DNA of 64,000 nucleotides from Paenibacillus lycopersici (GCF_010119935.1 NZ_CP048209.1:3413001-3477000), one strand, 5' to 3'. Numbered from the stretch's first letter, positions 25,432 to 33,850 are shown. Notes: generated from the letters alone by a model not told the origin. Numbers and translations: made by a program.

Positions 25432-26444
25432 CAAGATACAATATCGCCGTGATCGGGACGGGAGACATGGGCGGCAACCACGTGAGGGGCTGGATCGCGG
25501 CGGGACATCATGTCGTTTCCGTAACGGACGTGGATCTGCCCCGAGCGCAGGAGCTGGCTGAACGATATAACGTGCCGAACGTGTATGCGGATCACCGCGA
25601 AGCGCTCGAAGACGATTCCGTGGACATCGTCTCCGTCTGCCTGCCGCTGCGGTTTCATGCCCCGATCACCATCGATGCCGCGGCGAGAGGAAAACACGTC
25701 TTTTGCGAGAAGCCGCTCGCCAGCTCGTTCGAGGACGCGCGGCGGATGGAAGAAGCGGTGGAACGGGCGGGAGTCCGATTCGGCATCGGGTTCCAGCGCA
25801 ACTTCGCCGAAGGCGTATCGGCCGCGAAGCGCTGGGCGGAGGAAGGCAGATTCGGACATCCGCTCGTATTCAGCTCCGATCTGCTGCAGGAAGTGCGGCC
25901 GAAGATCGCCATGCATGACAAGAACGGCAATAAAGGGCCGTTCGTGGATGCCTGCTGCCATTATTTCTACATGTGGAATACGGTGTTTCAATCCAAACCG
26001 AAGCGGTTGTTCGCAAGCGGCGGCATCCTGGCCAAGGACCGGCCGGAAATCGCCCATTTCGACGAATTGGCGATCGATACGGGCGTCGTCACCGTCGAAT
26101 ACGATTCCGGCGATATCGGGACGATGACGGTTTCCTGGGGGCTGGCCAAGCATACCCGGCTGCGCGGGAGACCCGATCGCATCATCGGGCCGCTGGGCGG
26201 GGCGGAAGGCTCCTTTAACCAATTCGGCGGCGACATTCTGATCGACTTGTTCGTCGGCGACGGGCAAGAGCGCATCGTGCTGAAGCAGGAGGATCTCTTC
26301 CGGACGGAGCTGAAGCTGTTCGCGGATGCCATTGCGGAGGGCCGCCCTGCGCCGGTTGGCTTCGACCAGGGGAAGGAAATGCTGGCGATGTCGTTTGCCG
26401 TCCTGGAATCGATCGAGACCGGACGCATCATTGAACTGGCATAG
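25428..26444 (+). CDS. Gfo/Idh/MocA-family oxidoreductase
   Basis: This 338-residue NAD(P)-dependent sugar dehydrogenase/reductase has a Rossmann motif VIGTGDMGGNHV. The catalytic motif is FCEKPLASS near residue 93, and VDACCHYFYMW supplies the usual His in the C-terminal domain. The start overlaps the stop of the monooxygenase gene (ATGA), implying coupled translation and a linked reaction. Reduction of an aldehyde produced by the monooxygenase, or oxidation of a ring hydroxyl, are both possible. Confidence 0.87.
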   Translation: MTRYNIAVIGTGDMGGNHVRGWIAAGHHVVSVTDVDLPRAQELAERYNVPNVYADHREALEDDSVDIVSVCLPLRFHAPITIDAAARGKHVFCEKPLASSFEDARRMEEAVERAGVRFGIGFQRNFAEGVSAAKRWAEEGRFGHPLVFSSDLLQEVRPKIAMHDKNGNKGPFVDACCHYFYMWNTVFQSKPKRLFASGGILAKDRPEIAHFDELAIDTGVVTVEYDSGDIGTMTVSWGLAKHTRLRGRPDRIIGPLGGAEGSFNQFGGDILIDLFVGDGQERIVLKQEDLFRTELKLFADAIAEGRPAPVGFDQGKEMLAMSFAVLESIETGRIIELA

Positions 26445-26494
26445 AACAGTCATAGAACTGGCATAGAACTTTCATAGAACAGCCATAGAGCTAT
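26440..26494 (+). repeat. Five 11-bp tandem repeats
   Basis: CATAGAAC-type units start at 26440, 26451, 26462, 26473 and 26484 (the last is CATAGAGC). The first contains the TAG stop of the dehydrogenase gene. The array fills the spacer to the next ribosome site. Confidence 0.8.
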
Positions 26495-26507
26495 AAGGAG
26501 CACTGCT

Positions 26508-27383
26508 ATGGAAATCGGTTTTTATCACGCTTGTTTTCCCGAGTGGGATCCGGCGCGCACGTTCGCCTGGGCGAGTCGGCACGGATTCCGGGGCATCGAG
26601 CTCCACGGAGGGCAACGGTACCGCTTCTTGAATTGGCGGGAGCTCGCCGAAGGCAAGGGCGCGGGGGAGCTCTTGAAGCTTCAGGAAGCCTCCGGCATTC
26701 CGCTGATCGGCATCATGTACGGCGCCATTCCGTTCCTTTCGCCGAATCCGGCCGAGCGGGCGGAGGCGGCGGACACGATCGCAACGCTGCTGAGAGCGGC
26801 GCGCAATCTCGGCATCGAAGTCGTCTCCACGTTCACCGGACGGGATCCTTCGAAGACGTTGGAAGCGAATCTGGACCTGTTCGGGGAAGTATTCCGCCCG
26901 ATCGCGGATACGGCCGAACGGCTCGGCGTGAAGCTGGCCTTCGAGAACTGCCCGATGCTCGACCATTGGCCGCCGGCGCACAATATCGCCGTTTCTCCGT
27001 TCATGTGGACGGCGCTGTTCGAACGGGTGCCGTCTCCGGCGCTCGGGCTCAATATCGATCCTTCCCATCTCGGGTGGCAGGGGATCGATGCAGGCCAAGC
27101 GGTACGGGACTTCAAGGACCGGATTTTTGCGGCGCAGGCGAAGGATACGGAGGTGCTGCCGGATGTCTTGCGGCATGAAGGCATGCTGACGAACCGCTGG
27201 TGGCGCCATCGCCTGCCCGGTCAAGGGGACGTCGACTGGAACGGCTATATAACGGCTCTGCACGAAATCGGTTATGCAGGCGTGCTCAGCATCGAGCACG
27301 AAGATCCGGTCTGGTCCGGGTCGGAGGACAAAGTAGAGCGAGGGCTGCTGCTCGCGAAGCGGTATCTGGAACAGTATATCTAA
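26508..27383 (+). CDS. TIM-barrel sugar phosphate isomerase/epimerase
   Basis: This 291-residue xylose-isomerase-like barrel has metal-site candidates in LAFENCPM (Glu), LNIDPSHLGWQGI (Asp/His), AQAKDTEVL and LSIEHEDPVWSG (Glu). This pattern is common in sugar-catabolic operons that process 3-keto sugars and inosose-like intermediates. ATG 26508 is preceded by AAGGAG. It follows the monooxygenase and dehydrogenase, presumably on one transcript. Confidence 0.83.
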   Translation: MEIGFYHACFPEWDPARTFAWASRHGFRGIELHGGQRYRFLNWRELAEGKGAGELLKLQEASGIPLIGIMYGAIPFLSPNPAERAEAADTIATLLRAARNLGIEVVSTFTGRDPSKTLEANLDLFGEVFRPIADTAERLGVKLAFENCPMLDHWPPAHNIAVSPFMWTALFERVPSPALGLNIDPSHLGWQGIDAGQAVRDFKDRIFAAQAKDTEVLPDVLRHEGMLTNRWWRHRLPGQGDVDWNGYITALHEIGYAGVLSIEHEDPVWSGSEDKVERGLLLAKRYLEQYI

Positions 27384-27434
27384 TCGTTCGCCGAACGATT
27401 TCCACCATATCATGTGATCGCGGAGTTGATGCTT

Positions 27435-28229
27435 GTGTTGCGTTTTGCGGCGCACTTGGAAATGAATTTCGGCAAAGAGGTATCGTTCGCCGATCGCTGG
27501 CATGCGGCAGCGGACAGCGGCTTCGCCGGCTGCGAGTTCGTGTGGCGCCAGCATGAATGGCAAGAGGTGCAGGACTTGCGGAAGGCTCGGCCGCTGCAGG
27601 TGTCGTGCATGGGAGGCACGACCGGCTTCCAGACCGGAGGCGGCCGGCCGCTGCTAACCCGTCCGGAGGATCGGGAATGGCTGGCCCGCGATGTCCGGAC
27701 AGCCGTCGATTACGCGCAACGGACGGCTTGTCCGCGCCTGATCTTCGTGCCGGGCAATCTCCAGCCGGGCTGGAGCATCGAGCGGCATCGGAAGGAAGCC
27801 GTCGAGTCCTTGCGCGCGATCGTTCCGATCGTGGAAGAAGCCGGGGTAACCGTCGTACTGGAGCCGCTCAACAGCAAGGCGGACCATCCGGGCATCTATT
27901 GCGACTCGTCGGCGGAAGCGATGCGGATCGTCGAGCAGGTAGGGAGCCGGAACGTTAAGCTCTTGTACGATATCTATCATATGCAGATCATGGAAGGCAG
28001 CTTGATCGAAACGATCCGGAAGCACCACGATCTAATCGGCTACTATCACGTCGCCAAGGTTCCCGGCCGCCACGAGCCGTTAGGCGGCGAAGTGAATCTG
28101 CCGCCCGTGCTGGAAGCCATTGCGGAGACCGGGTACGATGGCTTTATCGGGTTGGAATACAGCCCCGAGCGCTCCGCCGAGGAGGCTTATCGCAGTGTGA
28201 AGGCGGCATATCCCGCCTATCTGCGCTGA
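27435..28229 (+). CDS. Hydroxypyruvate-isomerase-like sugar isomerase
   Basis: This TIM barrel of 264 residues belongs to the Hyi/OtnI branch. Diagnostic stretches are VVLEPLNSKADHPGIY, LLYDIYHMQIMEG, HVAKVPGRHEP and IGLEYSPE, containing the Glu, Asp, His and Glu ligands. Members interconvert hydroxypyruvate/tartronate semialdehyde or 2-oxo-tetronates. I chose GTG 27435, 9 bases after GGAG, because family members begin LRFAA right after Met; ATG 27429 and GTG 27414 are in-frame alternatives. It is the last gene of the operon, with a terminator at 28241. Confidence 0.83.
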   Translation: MLRFAAHLEMNFGKEVSFADRWHAAADSGFAGCEFVWRQHEWQEVQDLRKARPLQVSCMGGTTGFQTGGGRPLLTRPEDREWLARDVRTAVDYAQRTACPRLIFVPGNLQPGWSIERHRKEAVESLRAIVPIVEEAGVTVVLEPLNSKADHPGIYCDSSAEAMRIVEQVGSRNVKLLYDIYHMQIMEGSLIETIRKHHDLIGYYHVAKVPGRHEPLGGEVNLPPVLEAIAETGYDGFIGLEYSPERSAEEAYRSVKAAYPAYLR

Positions 28230-28240
28230 AGAGAATTAAC

Positions 28241-28278
28241 GAACGCCCTCTAGCATTCCTGCTTGAGGGCGTTCTTTT
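28241..28278 (+). terminator. Terminator of the monooxygenase operon
   Basis: Perfect arms GAACGCCCTC/GAGGGCGTTC followed by TTTT. A TATAAT box right after it (around 28282) may start the next transcript. Confidence 0.8.
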
Positions 28279-28408
28279 GTGGTATAATTTAGGGAAAACT
28301 TGCTTGGGTGCCAAGCTATATGGGATTACAGGGGGCTAAGAAAGGAACGATCCCGTCTGTCAATTGATGGTACTATTCGAATTAATACTTACCAATGAGG
28401 GTGATCTC

Positions 28409-28966
28409 GTGAAGTTTGTCTTGATATTCGGTCCCCAGGCTGTAGGCAAAATGACGGTTGGACATGAATTGGAACGGATAACGGAATTAAAGCTGTTCCA
28501 CAACCATATGACAATCGAGTTGTTGGCTCCCTATTTTGGCTTCAGTCCTAAAATGTGGGAATTAGTGGATACATTCCGTCGGGACATATTTGAAGCAGCC
28601 GCTAGCAGTGATATGTACGGAATGATATTTACGTATGTGTGGGGTTTCGATTTACCGAACGATTGGGATTACGTCGAGAGAATTATCAAGATCTTTGAGG
28701 ATCAGGGCGGAGAAAGCTATTTTGTTGAGCTTGAAGCCGAACTCGAAGAGCGAATCGAGCGAAACAAAACGCCTCATAGGCTTGCGCATAAACCGACAAA
28801 AAGAGATATAGCACGCTCCGAACAGAATCTGAGACAGACGATGGAGCAGCATCGATTGAATTCATTAGAGGGAGAAATTCAGAAAGAAAACTATATCAGA
28901 ATTAATAACTCGCAGCTAAACGCTCAAGAGGTTGCCGAAATCATCAAGAACAGATTCGCCTTATAA
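28409..28966 (+). CDS. P-loop kinase-like protein
   Basis: This 185-residue protein has an N-terminal Walker A GPQAVGKMTV. It resembles small nucleotide-binding proteins of the shikimate/adenylylsulfate-kinase superfamily. Conserved-looking parts are LKLFHNHMTIELLAPYF and RNKTPHRLAHKPTKRD. The function is unknown. GTG 28409 is chosen because it follows GAGGGTG by 5 bases and places the P-loop near the N-terminus. It belongs to an AT-richer accessory stretch. Confidence 0.7.
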   Translation: MKFVLIFGPQAVGKMTVGHELERITELKLFHNHMTIELLAPYFGFSPKMWELVDTFRRDIFEAAASSDMYGMIFTYVWGFDLPNDWDYVERIIKIFEDQGGESYFVELEAELEERIERNKTPHRLAHKPTKRDIARSEQNLRQTMEQHRLNSLEGEIQKENYIRINNSQLNAQEVAEIIKNRFAL

Positions 28967-29098
28967 TCCGATAGCGAAATGAATACACGGCAGCAGGTTC
29001 GTAACAAACCGGCTGCCGTTTGTGTTCAGTCGGCGATGGATCGCGAAAGGAACGGCCGGTGCAAATACTTATGCTTACGGAAAGGAGGAATCAACCGG

Positions 29099-29749
29099 AT
29101 GGTTTCGTTTCTTCTATCGATTTTGTTATATCCGTCTCCGAAGATGGCGTTCTCCGATCATGAGATTGCTCAATACGATCAATTGGCTTCGACCATTCAT
29201 GAGGGGCGGTTGATTCACTATCAGTTACCCTTTCATAAGGCCCGATTTCTCATGTATTTGTCCTTGAAGGGGAAATACGTTTTTCATGGCTCGAATAATC
29301 AGCATATCGAACGCTTTGCGCCTCGCGAACAAACCTTGTATAACGGAGAATTAACGAAAGCCGTATTCGCATCCTCGGACCCGATCTGGTCCATGTTTTT
29401 TGCTATATTCAATCGGAGCCGATTAGTTGGGAGCTTCAGGAATGGCTGTATAATTGGGCGGAAGAAGAAATATTACTTCTTCTCGATCAATGAATCGACA
29501 ATGAAGAACGAGCCGTGGACCGAAGGTGCGGTATACCTCCTTCCTAGAGATCAATTTACAGCCTCGGGTCAAGGGAAGCTCCAGTTTGACGAGCTGATCA
29601 GTCGCGAACCGATTATCCCAATCGGCAAGATACATGTCTCGCTGGATGACTTTTGGTTTCGGCATCGAATTGCCATGCATAAGGATAACGAGTCATTGTT
29701 AAAAACCTGGCTATTGTACAAGGCAAGGACATTGATAGGGAATCCGTAG
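29099..29749 (+). CDS. Hypothetical protein with possible ADP-ribosyltransferase-like pattern
   Basis: This 216-residue protein starts at ATG 29099 after AAAGGAGG. The first part is hydrophobic (MVSFLLSILLYPSP). The middle reads YVFHGSNNQHIERFAPREQ and later AVFASSDPIWSMFFAIFNR, reminiscent of the H...Y/S...E layout of ART-fold proteins, but this similarity is weak and I would not assign an activity. No signal peptide cleavage site is obvious. Confidence 0.55.
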   Translation: MVSFLLSILLYPSPKMAFSDHEIAQYDQLASTIHEGRLIHYQLPFHKARFLMYLSLKGKYVFHGSNNQHIERFAPREQTLYNGELTKAVFASSDPIWSMFFAIFNRSRLVGSFRNGCIIGRKKKYYFFSINESTMKNEPWTEGAVYLLPRDQFTASGQGKLQFDELISREPIIPIGKIHVSLDDFWFRHRIAMHKDNESLLKTWLLYKARTLIGNP

Positions 29750-29833
29750 CGGGCAAGCAGCGGCATATATGGCGAATAACTGGTATTATGTTAGAACATG
29801 ATTTTCCTTACTATGAACAACGAGGTGACTGTT

Positions 29834-30208
29834 GTGGAAGATTTGCTTTCACGAATGAAGCATACGCACGGTAGGATCATTGATGGAAAGCGGCATATCT
29901 GGGACGTCGAGAAGCTGTGGGCCTTATCGAAGAACGTACCCGTTCGCAAAATTACGATTGATTCCATCACGGAGCTTGATCAGGATTGTTGGTTTAAAGA
30001 CAGCAGGAGTAGATCGATTCCAACGATACGCAATGTTGCGTTTCATTGCCAGCGGATTATCGACGCAAACATGGAGTACCCCATCTTATTATGCTCGGAT
30101 GGACAATTAATTGATGGCGGACATCGCATTGCGAAAGCATTAATCGATGGGAAAAGCGAAATGGATGCCGTCTATATTACATTGCCAACGGCGGATGTCA
30201 TTCAATGA
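29834..30208 (+). CDS. ParB/sulfiredoxin-like small protein
   Basis: This 124-residue protein starts at GTG 29834, preceded by GAGGTG. The C-terminal half YPILLCSDGQLIDGGHRIAKALIDG resembles the ParB N-terminal-like nuclease/CTPase fold (DGxxxxGxHR). No helix-turn-helix is attached, so it is not a partition protein. The function is unknown. Confidence 0.6.
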   Translation: MEDLLSRMKHTHGRIIDGKRHIWDVEKLWALSKNVPVRKITIDSITELDQDCWFKDSRSRSIPTIRNVAFHCQRIIDANMEYPILLCSDGQLIDGGHRIAKALIDGKSEMDAVYITLPTADVIQ

Positions 30209-30409
30209 AGCATAATTTTCAAAGTGTTTGTTTTTCTTCACTCTAAAGGAGCTTCTTGTGATTCAGCATCCGCATGCAGGCATTCAATTTCCTGCTGGCA
30301 CGGTTGAAGCACGTGAGGATTCCGCACGCTTACCTGCCTCGGAATAGCGAAAAAGTCGAAAGGTTGCTTTTTGGGCAACATTCCTGCCGCAGACCGTGAA
30401 TTCTTCCCA

Positions 30410-30879
30410 AGGGCAGGATTTCGGTGCTCAGCACCGGGAAATTAGGCGAATTCTTTCCCGTGGGCAGGATTTCAGCGCTCCGCGGAAGGATTTTCCATTA
30501 AATCCTTCCCCCGGGAAGGATTTTCAGCAGTAGACTTGCAAAAAACCTCACACTCCTGCTGCAGAATAGCAAAAAGTCGTGGCTAAAACTGGAAAGCTGC
30601 CATTCGGGCAACTTTACCCGCCGCAGACCGGCAAAAGTGTCGATAAAGCTGCCATTCGGGCAACTTTACCCGCCGCAGACTGGCAAAAGTGTCGATAAAG
30701 TTGTCATTCGAGCAGCTTTATCCGCTGCAGACCGGCAAAAGTGTCGATAAAGTTGTCATTCGGGCAGCTTTATCCGCTGCAGACCGGCAAAAGTGTCGAT
30801 AAAGTTGTCATTCGGGCAGCTTTATCCGCCGCGGACGGTCATGAAAAGCCGCGAAGTCCAGGATTTCAGCGCTCCGCGG
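30410..30879 (+). repeat. Composite repeat block inside the Nudix pseudogene
   Basis: A 21-bp sequence (core AGGATTTCAGCGCTCCGCGG) occurs identically at 30465-30485 and 30859-30879, with a degenerate copy near 30414. It brackets the 52-bp tandem array. A palindrome ATCCTTCCC/GGGAAGGAT lies around 30501-30520. Confidence 0.75.
30593..30841 (+). repeat. 52-bp tandem repeat array
   Basis: Units start at 30593, 30645, 30697, 30749 and 30801 (the last is cut after about 41 bp). A degenerate relative lies near 30350-30400. Units 1-2 and units 3-4 form two sequence subtypes. Each unit contains AAAG-TG-C...GG-CA-CTTT arms that can pair, with G-T pairs in units 3 and 4. Confidence 0.9.
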
Positions 30880-31240
30880 CAGCATTTCCCGTGAAATCCA
30901 CGCGATCCCAATTACATCACTTATCAAATCACTGGCTGGGTAGAAGACTCGAATATCGCTTCTACGATTTCGAGACATTTTTACCATCTTCGTTCTGATT
31001 GTGACCAAAATGAATGGGGGCAGGAAGCGGATAATCATACGTTCAAATTGTTCTGGTCTCCGCTCGATCAGTTGCCGGAGATTGTTTCTCCACAAAAGGA
31101 GTGGCTTGTGTTTGTATACAATGAATTGATGTACGCTTTCTAGGGGACTTCCGTGCAAGCTGCGAATATCCGGTGGATCTTGAGGTCATCGACGCAGAAT
31201 TGATTTTTTTGGCGACCAAGAACAAGAGAGGAATACTGAG

Positions 31241-31774
31241 ATGGAGAAGGGTAAGATCGTTTTTTTGAACGGTGTAACTAGCGCTGGAAAAACTTCTATA
31301 GTTGATGCTATTCAGTTAAGATCAAATGAATTTTTTTATGTTGTTGCCAACGATCTTTTTGAAAATACGATTGGGGATCATTATCTTCGTGAAAACTACT
31401 GGAAATATTTAAGTGATGCGATAGTTATGATGTATCATACGGCAAAACTATTTTCTGATCATGGGAAGAATGTGCTTATCGATGGCATTTTGGTAGAAAG
31501 ACCCGAGTTAAAACCGCATTATGAACAAGTGAAGGACATATTTGCCGGGTATCCATTCTATATGGTTGAGGTATATTGTCCTTTGGAAGTTTGTCGCCAA
31601 AGGAATATTGAACGCGGAGATAGAACCGAAGATCAATCAGAATGGCAAAATAAAATAATGGCCAAGGATATACAGTATAGCTGCACTGTTAATACGCATT
31701 TACATTCTTCAGAAGAATGCGCCGATGCCATTCTGGAAAGTTTGTTTGGCGGTACGAGCAACATAAGCACATGA
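31241..31774 (+). CDS. Chloramphenicol-phosphotransferase-like P-loop kinase
   Basis: This 177-residue protein has Walker A NGVTSAGKTS at the N-terminus. Its overall plan is that of the CPT family (LNG-SAGKT, then VLIDGILVERPE, YCPLEVCRQRNIERGDR), members of which phosphorylate chloramphenicol or unknown substrates. A resistance role is not shown. The gene is markedly AT-rich compared with the GC-rich sigma/anti-sigma pair that follows, which suggests separate ancestry. ATG 31241 follows GAGAGGA. Confidence 0.75.
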   Translation: MEKGKIVFLNGVTSAGKTSIVDAIQLRSNEFFYVVANDLFENTIGDHYLRENYWKYLSDAIVMMYHTAKLFSDHGKNVLIDGILVERPELKPHYEQVKDIFAGYPFYMVEVYCPLEVCRQRNIERGDRTEDQSEWQNKIMAKDIQYSCTVNTHLHSSEECADAILESLFGGTSNIST

Positions 31775-31901
31775 AGCAATAGGGACAATAATTGAACAAA
31801 GTGAGAGAAGAAGGGCCACCTCCAAAGGATGGTCCTGATAGCCCGAGAATTTACCGCTACCGACATCGAGGAGAATACTGTAGGCAGGTTTTTATGCGAC
31901 G

Positions 31902-31928
31902 GAAAACCGTTTCTCCCTTCCCGGCGTC
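31902..31928 (+). promoter_or_regulatory. Candidate ECF-type autoregulatory promoter
   Basis: GAAAACC (31902-31908) and CGTC (31925-31928) are 16 bp apart, the usual -35 AAC / -10 CGT geometry of ECF sigma factors. It lies just before the sigma gene. Confidence 0.5.
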
Positions 31929-31945
31929 TAATACTCATCAAGGTC

Positions 31946-32503
31946 ATGCGGGAGGTTAAGATACTGGATACGATCGAGCAGATAACAGCGGCCGCATCCG
32001 GCATGGACGACGCGTTCCTGCGGCTGATGGGGGCGAGCAAGGAACGGCTGTTCCGGATCGCGCTGGCCTACCTTCATCGCGAGGCCGATGCCGTGGAAGC
32101 CGTGCAGGAGGCGACCTACCGCGCGTACAAGAGTTTCCGCAAGCTGAAGGATCCGGCGTACTTCCATACATGGGCGGTGCGGATCGTGCTCAACGTCTGC
32201 GCCGACGAGTTCCGCAAGCGGAAGCGCCGCGAGCCGGCCGAAGGCCGGGAGACGGAGGGAGCGACAGGCTCGTTCGCGGACGACAGCGATACGCGGGTCA
32301 GCTTGCGCCGGCTCGTCGACGGGCTGCCGCGGGAGCAGAAGGACATTATTATCCTGAAATATTATCAGCAGCTCACCTTGACGGAGATCGCGGCCGTACT
32401 GGAATGCCCGGAGGGCACCGTTAAGACTCGGCTGCACAAAGCGCTCGTGAGGCTGCGAAGTGAGCTGGGGGAGGAGGGAAGCCATGATTTTGCCAGAGCA
32501 TGA
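31946..32503 (+). CDS. ECF-family RNA polymerase sigma factor
   Basis: This protein of about 185 residues has region 2 in RIALAYLHREADAVEAVQEATYRAYKSF and region 4 in LPREQKDIIILKYYQQLTLTEIAAVLECPEGTVKTRLHKAL. It resembles the SigV-like group. Its stop overlaps the start of the DUF4179 anti-sigma gene by 20 bases. The start is uncertain. ATG 31946 lies only about 10 bases after the proposed transcription start, while GGGAGG at 31949-31954 points to a non-standard CTG at 31964. Confidence 0.85.
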   Translation: MREVKILDTIEQITAAASGMDDAFLRLMGASKERLFRIALAYLHREADAVEAVQEATYRAYKSFRKLKDPAYFHTWAVRIVLNVCADEFRKRKRREPAEGRETEGATGSFADDSDTRVSLRRLVDGLPREQKDIIILKYYQQLTLTEIAAVLECPEGTVKTRLHKALVRLRSELGEEGSHDFARA

Positions 32504-33833
32504 ACGGCATCGTGTCGAAGCGGAGTTGAAGGCTGAGCAGACGTCGTGGGACGCTGCACCGCTGCCGGCCGCCTTGGACGAAGCTGTGCTGCGCGGCATG
32601 GCGCGCGCGGGACGAACCGGGCGCAGGCGCGCGAGGCGGACCGCGACGGCGACGTCCGCTGCCCTGCTGCTCGTGCTGCTGTTCGGTCTGCTGCGGGTCT
32701 CCCCGGCCTTCGCCGCGGCCGTAGCGGAGCTGCCCGGCATGTCGGGCCTCGTCTCGCTGGTCGCCGGAGACAAAGGGCTAGAGGGCGCCGTGCGGAACGA
32801 TTTCGTGCAGCCGGTCAACGCCGGCGACAGCCATGACGGCGTGACCTTCACCGTCACCGGAATCATCGCGGACGATACGCGGCTGAACGTCTTCTATACC
32901 GTGAAGCTGTCCGAGAAGATGGATCATCTTCCTTATGACCGGCCGCGCGCCTATGACGCGGATACGGGGAAGCCGCTGCAGGCTTCCTACTCTTCCGGAA
33001 GTTCGGGATCTAACGGCGATCTGCGTTCCGAATTTCAAGAGCGCATGGACATCAGCCTGGCGGCCGGGACGGAGATGCCGGAGCGCATCAAGCTTAGCAT
33101 CGGACTGACGGCCTATTCGCAGGACATGACGTGGAACGCAACCTTCCCGATCGATAAAGCGCGATTCGACGGCCTGTCGGAGACGATTCCGCTCGAGCAA
33201 ACCATCGTCGTGCAGGGACAGCGGATCCGGTTCACGCGGGCGGTCGTGCATCCGACGAGCATCGAGGTCGACGCGGAATTCGACGAAGCGAACGCCATGA
33301 AGATCTTCTGGCTGGGCGATCTCCGGATCGTGACGGATGCCGGCGAGGAGCTCCGCAGCTACGGGTCGACGTCAGTCTCGCCGAACAAGGTGACGCTGCG
33401 GTTCGAGAGCGCCTTCTTCTCGAAGCCCAAGCATCTGACGCTGGAAGGCGCCCGTATTATGGCGCTGGACAAATCGAAGCTGGAGTTGAAGCTGGATCTG
33501 GCGAACCAACGCATCGTGCAAGCGCCCGACGACCAGGTGAGCCTGATTTCCGCCGAGAAATCCGGAGCGGGCCGGGTTTCGGTGCGGCTGGGCGTGAAGA
33601 CCGATACGGACCGAGACCATTATTCCTTTTCGATCGTCGACGGGACGTTTCATGACGCGGCAGGCCGCGAGTTTCAGATCGGCGGCTATCGGACCTCAAG
33701 CACGAACGGGACCGACGGGATCGTTACGACGTTCGACGCCATGCTCGACCAACCGTACACGAATCCGTTGACGTTTCGAATCACGGACTATCCGTCCTGG
33801 ATCGAACAGCCGTTCCAGGTGAAACTGAAGTAG
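32484..33833 (+). CDS. Membrane anti-sigma factor, DUF4179 type
   Basis: This 449-residue protein starts at ATG 32484 after GGGAGGAGGG. A short cytoplasmic N-terminal part would hold the sigma factor. It is followed by a basic stretch and one membrane helix (about residues 53-75, SAALLLVLLFGLLRVSP), and a large extracellular beta-rich domain typical of DUF4179 (NDFVQPVNAGDSHDGVTFTVTGI). Translational overlap with the sigma gene supports a partner role. The external signal is unknown. Confidence 0.83.
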   Translation: MILPEHERHRVEAELKAEQTSWDAAPLPAALDEAVLRGMARAGRTGRRRARRTATATSAALLLVLLFGLLRVSPAFAAAVAELPGMSGLVSLVAGDKGLEGAVRNDFVQPVNAGDSHDGVTFTVTGIIADDTRLNVFYTVKLSEKMDHLPYDRPRAYDADTGKPLQASYSSGSSGSNGDLRSEFQERMDISLAAGTEMPERIKLSIGLTAYSQDMTWNATFPIDKARFDGLSETIPLEQTIVVQGQRIRFTRAVVHPTSIEVDAEFDEANAMKIFWLGDLRIVTDAGEELRSYGSTSVSPNKVTLRFESAFFSKPKHLTLEGARIMALDKSKLELKLDLANQRIVQAPDDQVSLISAEKSGAGRVSVRLGVKTDTDRDHYSFSIVDGTFHDAAGREFQIGGYRTSSTNGTDGIVTTFDAMLDQPYTNPLTFRITDYPSWIEQPFQVKLK

Positions 33834-33850
33834 AAGCGGCAGGCCAAGCG

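Larger units (their letters stand above)
30217..31143 (+). pseudogene. Nudix hydrolase gene split by a repeat block
   Basis: The 5' fragment (about 30217-30328) reads KELLVIQHPHAGIQFPAGTVE, the start of a Nudix box, then stops at a TAG. The 3' fragment (about 30896-31143) reads PNYITYQITGWVEDSN, RHFYHL, DNHTFKLFWSPLDQLPEIV and PQKEWLVFVYNELMYAF before a TAG. It has no start codon and is preceded by a stop. Both ends belong to one Nudix family. The central part, including the catalytic REXXEE, is replaced by about 560 bp of repeats. The gene cannot be functional. Confidence 0.7.

Noticed and set aside
16501-28229. Complete sulfo-SMO (smo) cluster for sulfoquinovose
   Set aside because: There is no GH31 sulfoquinovosidase, AKR-type 6-oxoglucose reductase or flavin reductase in the locus. 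Only the SsuD-like enzyme points that way.
30593-30841. CRISPR array
   Set aside because: The 52-bp units are directly adjacent with no variable spacers, and no cas genes are present.
30741-30998. Small gene over the end of the 52-bp array
   Set aside because: It is a reading of the repeat units running into the Nudix remnant in the wrong frame.
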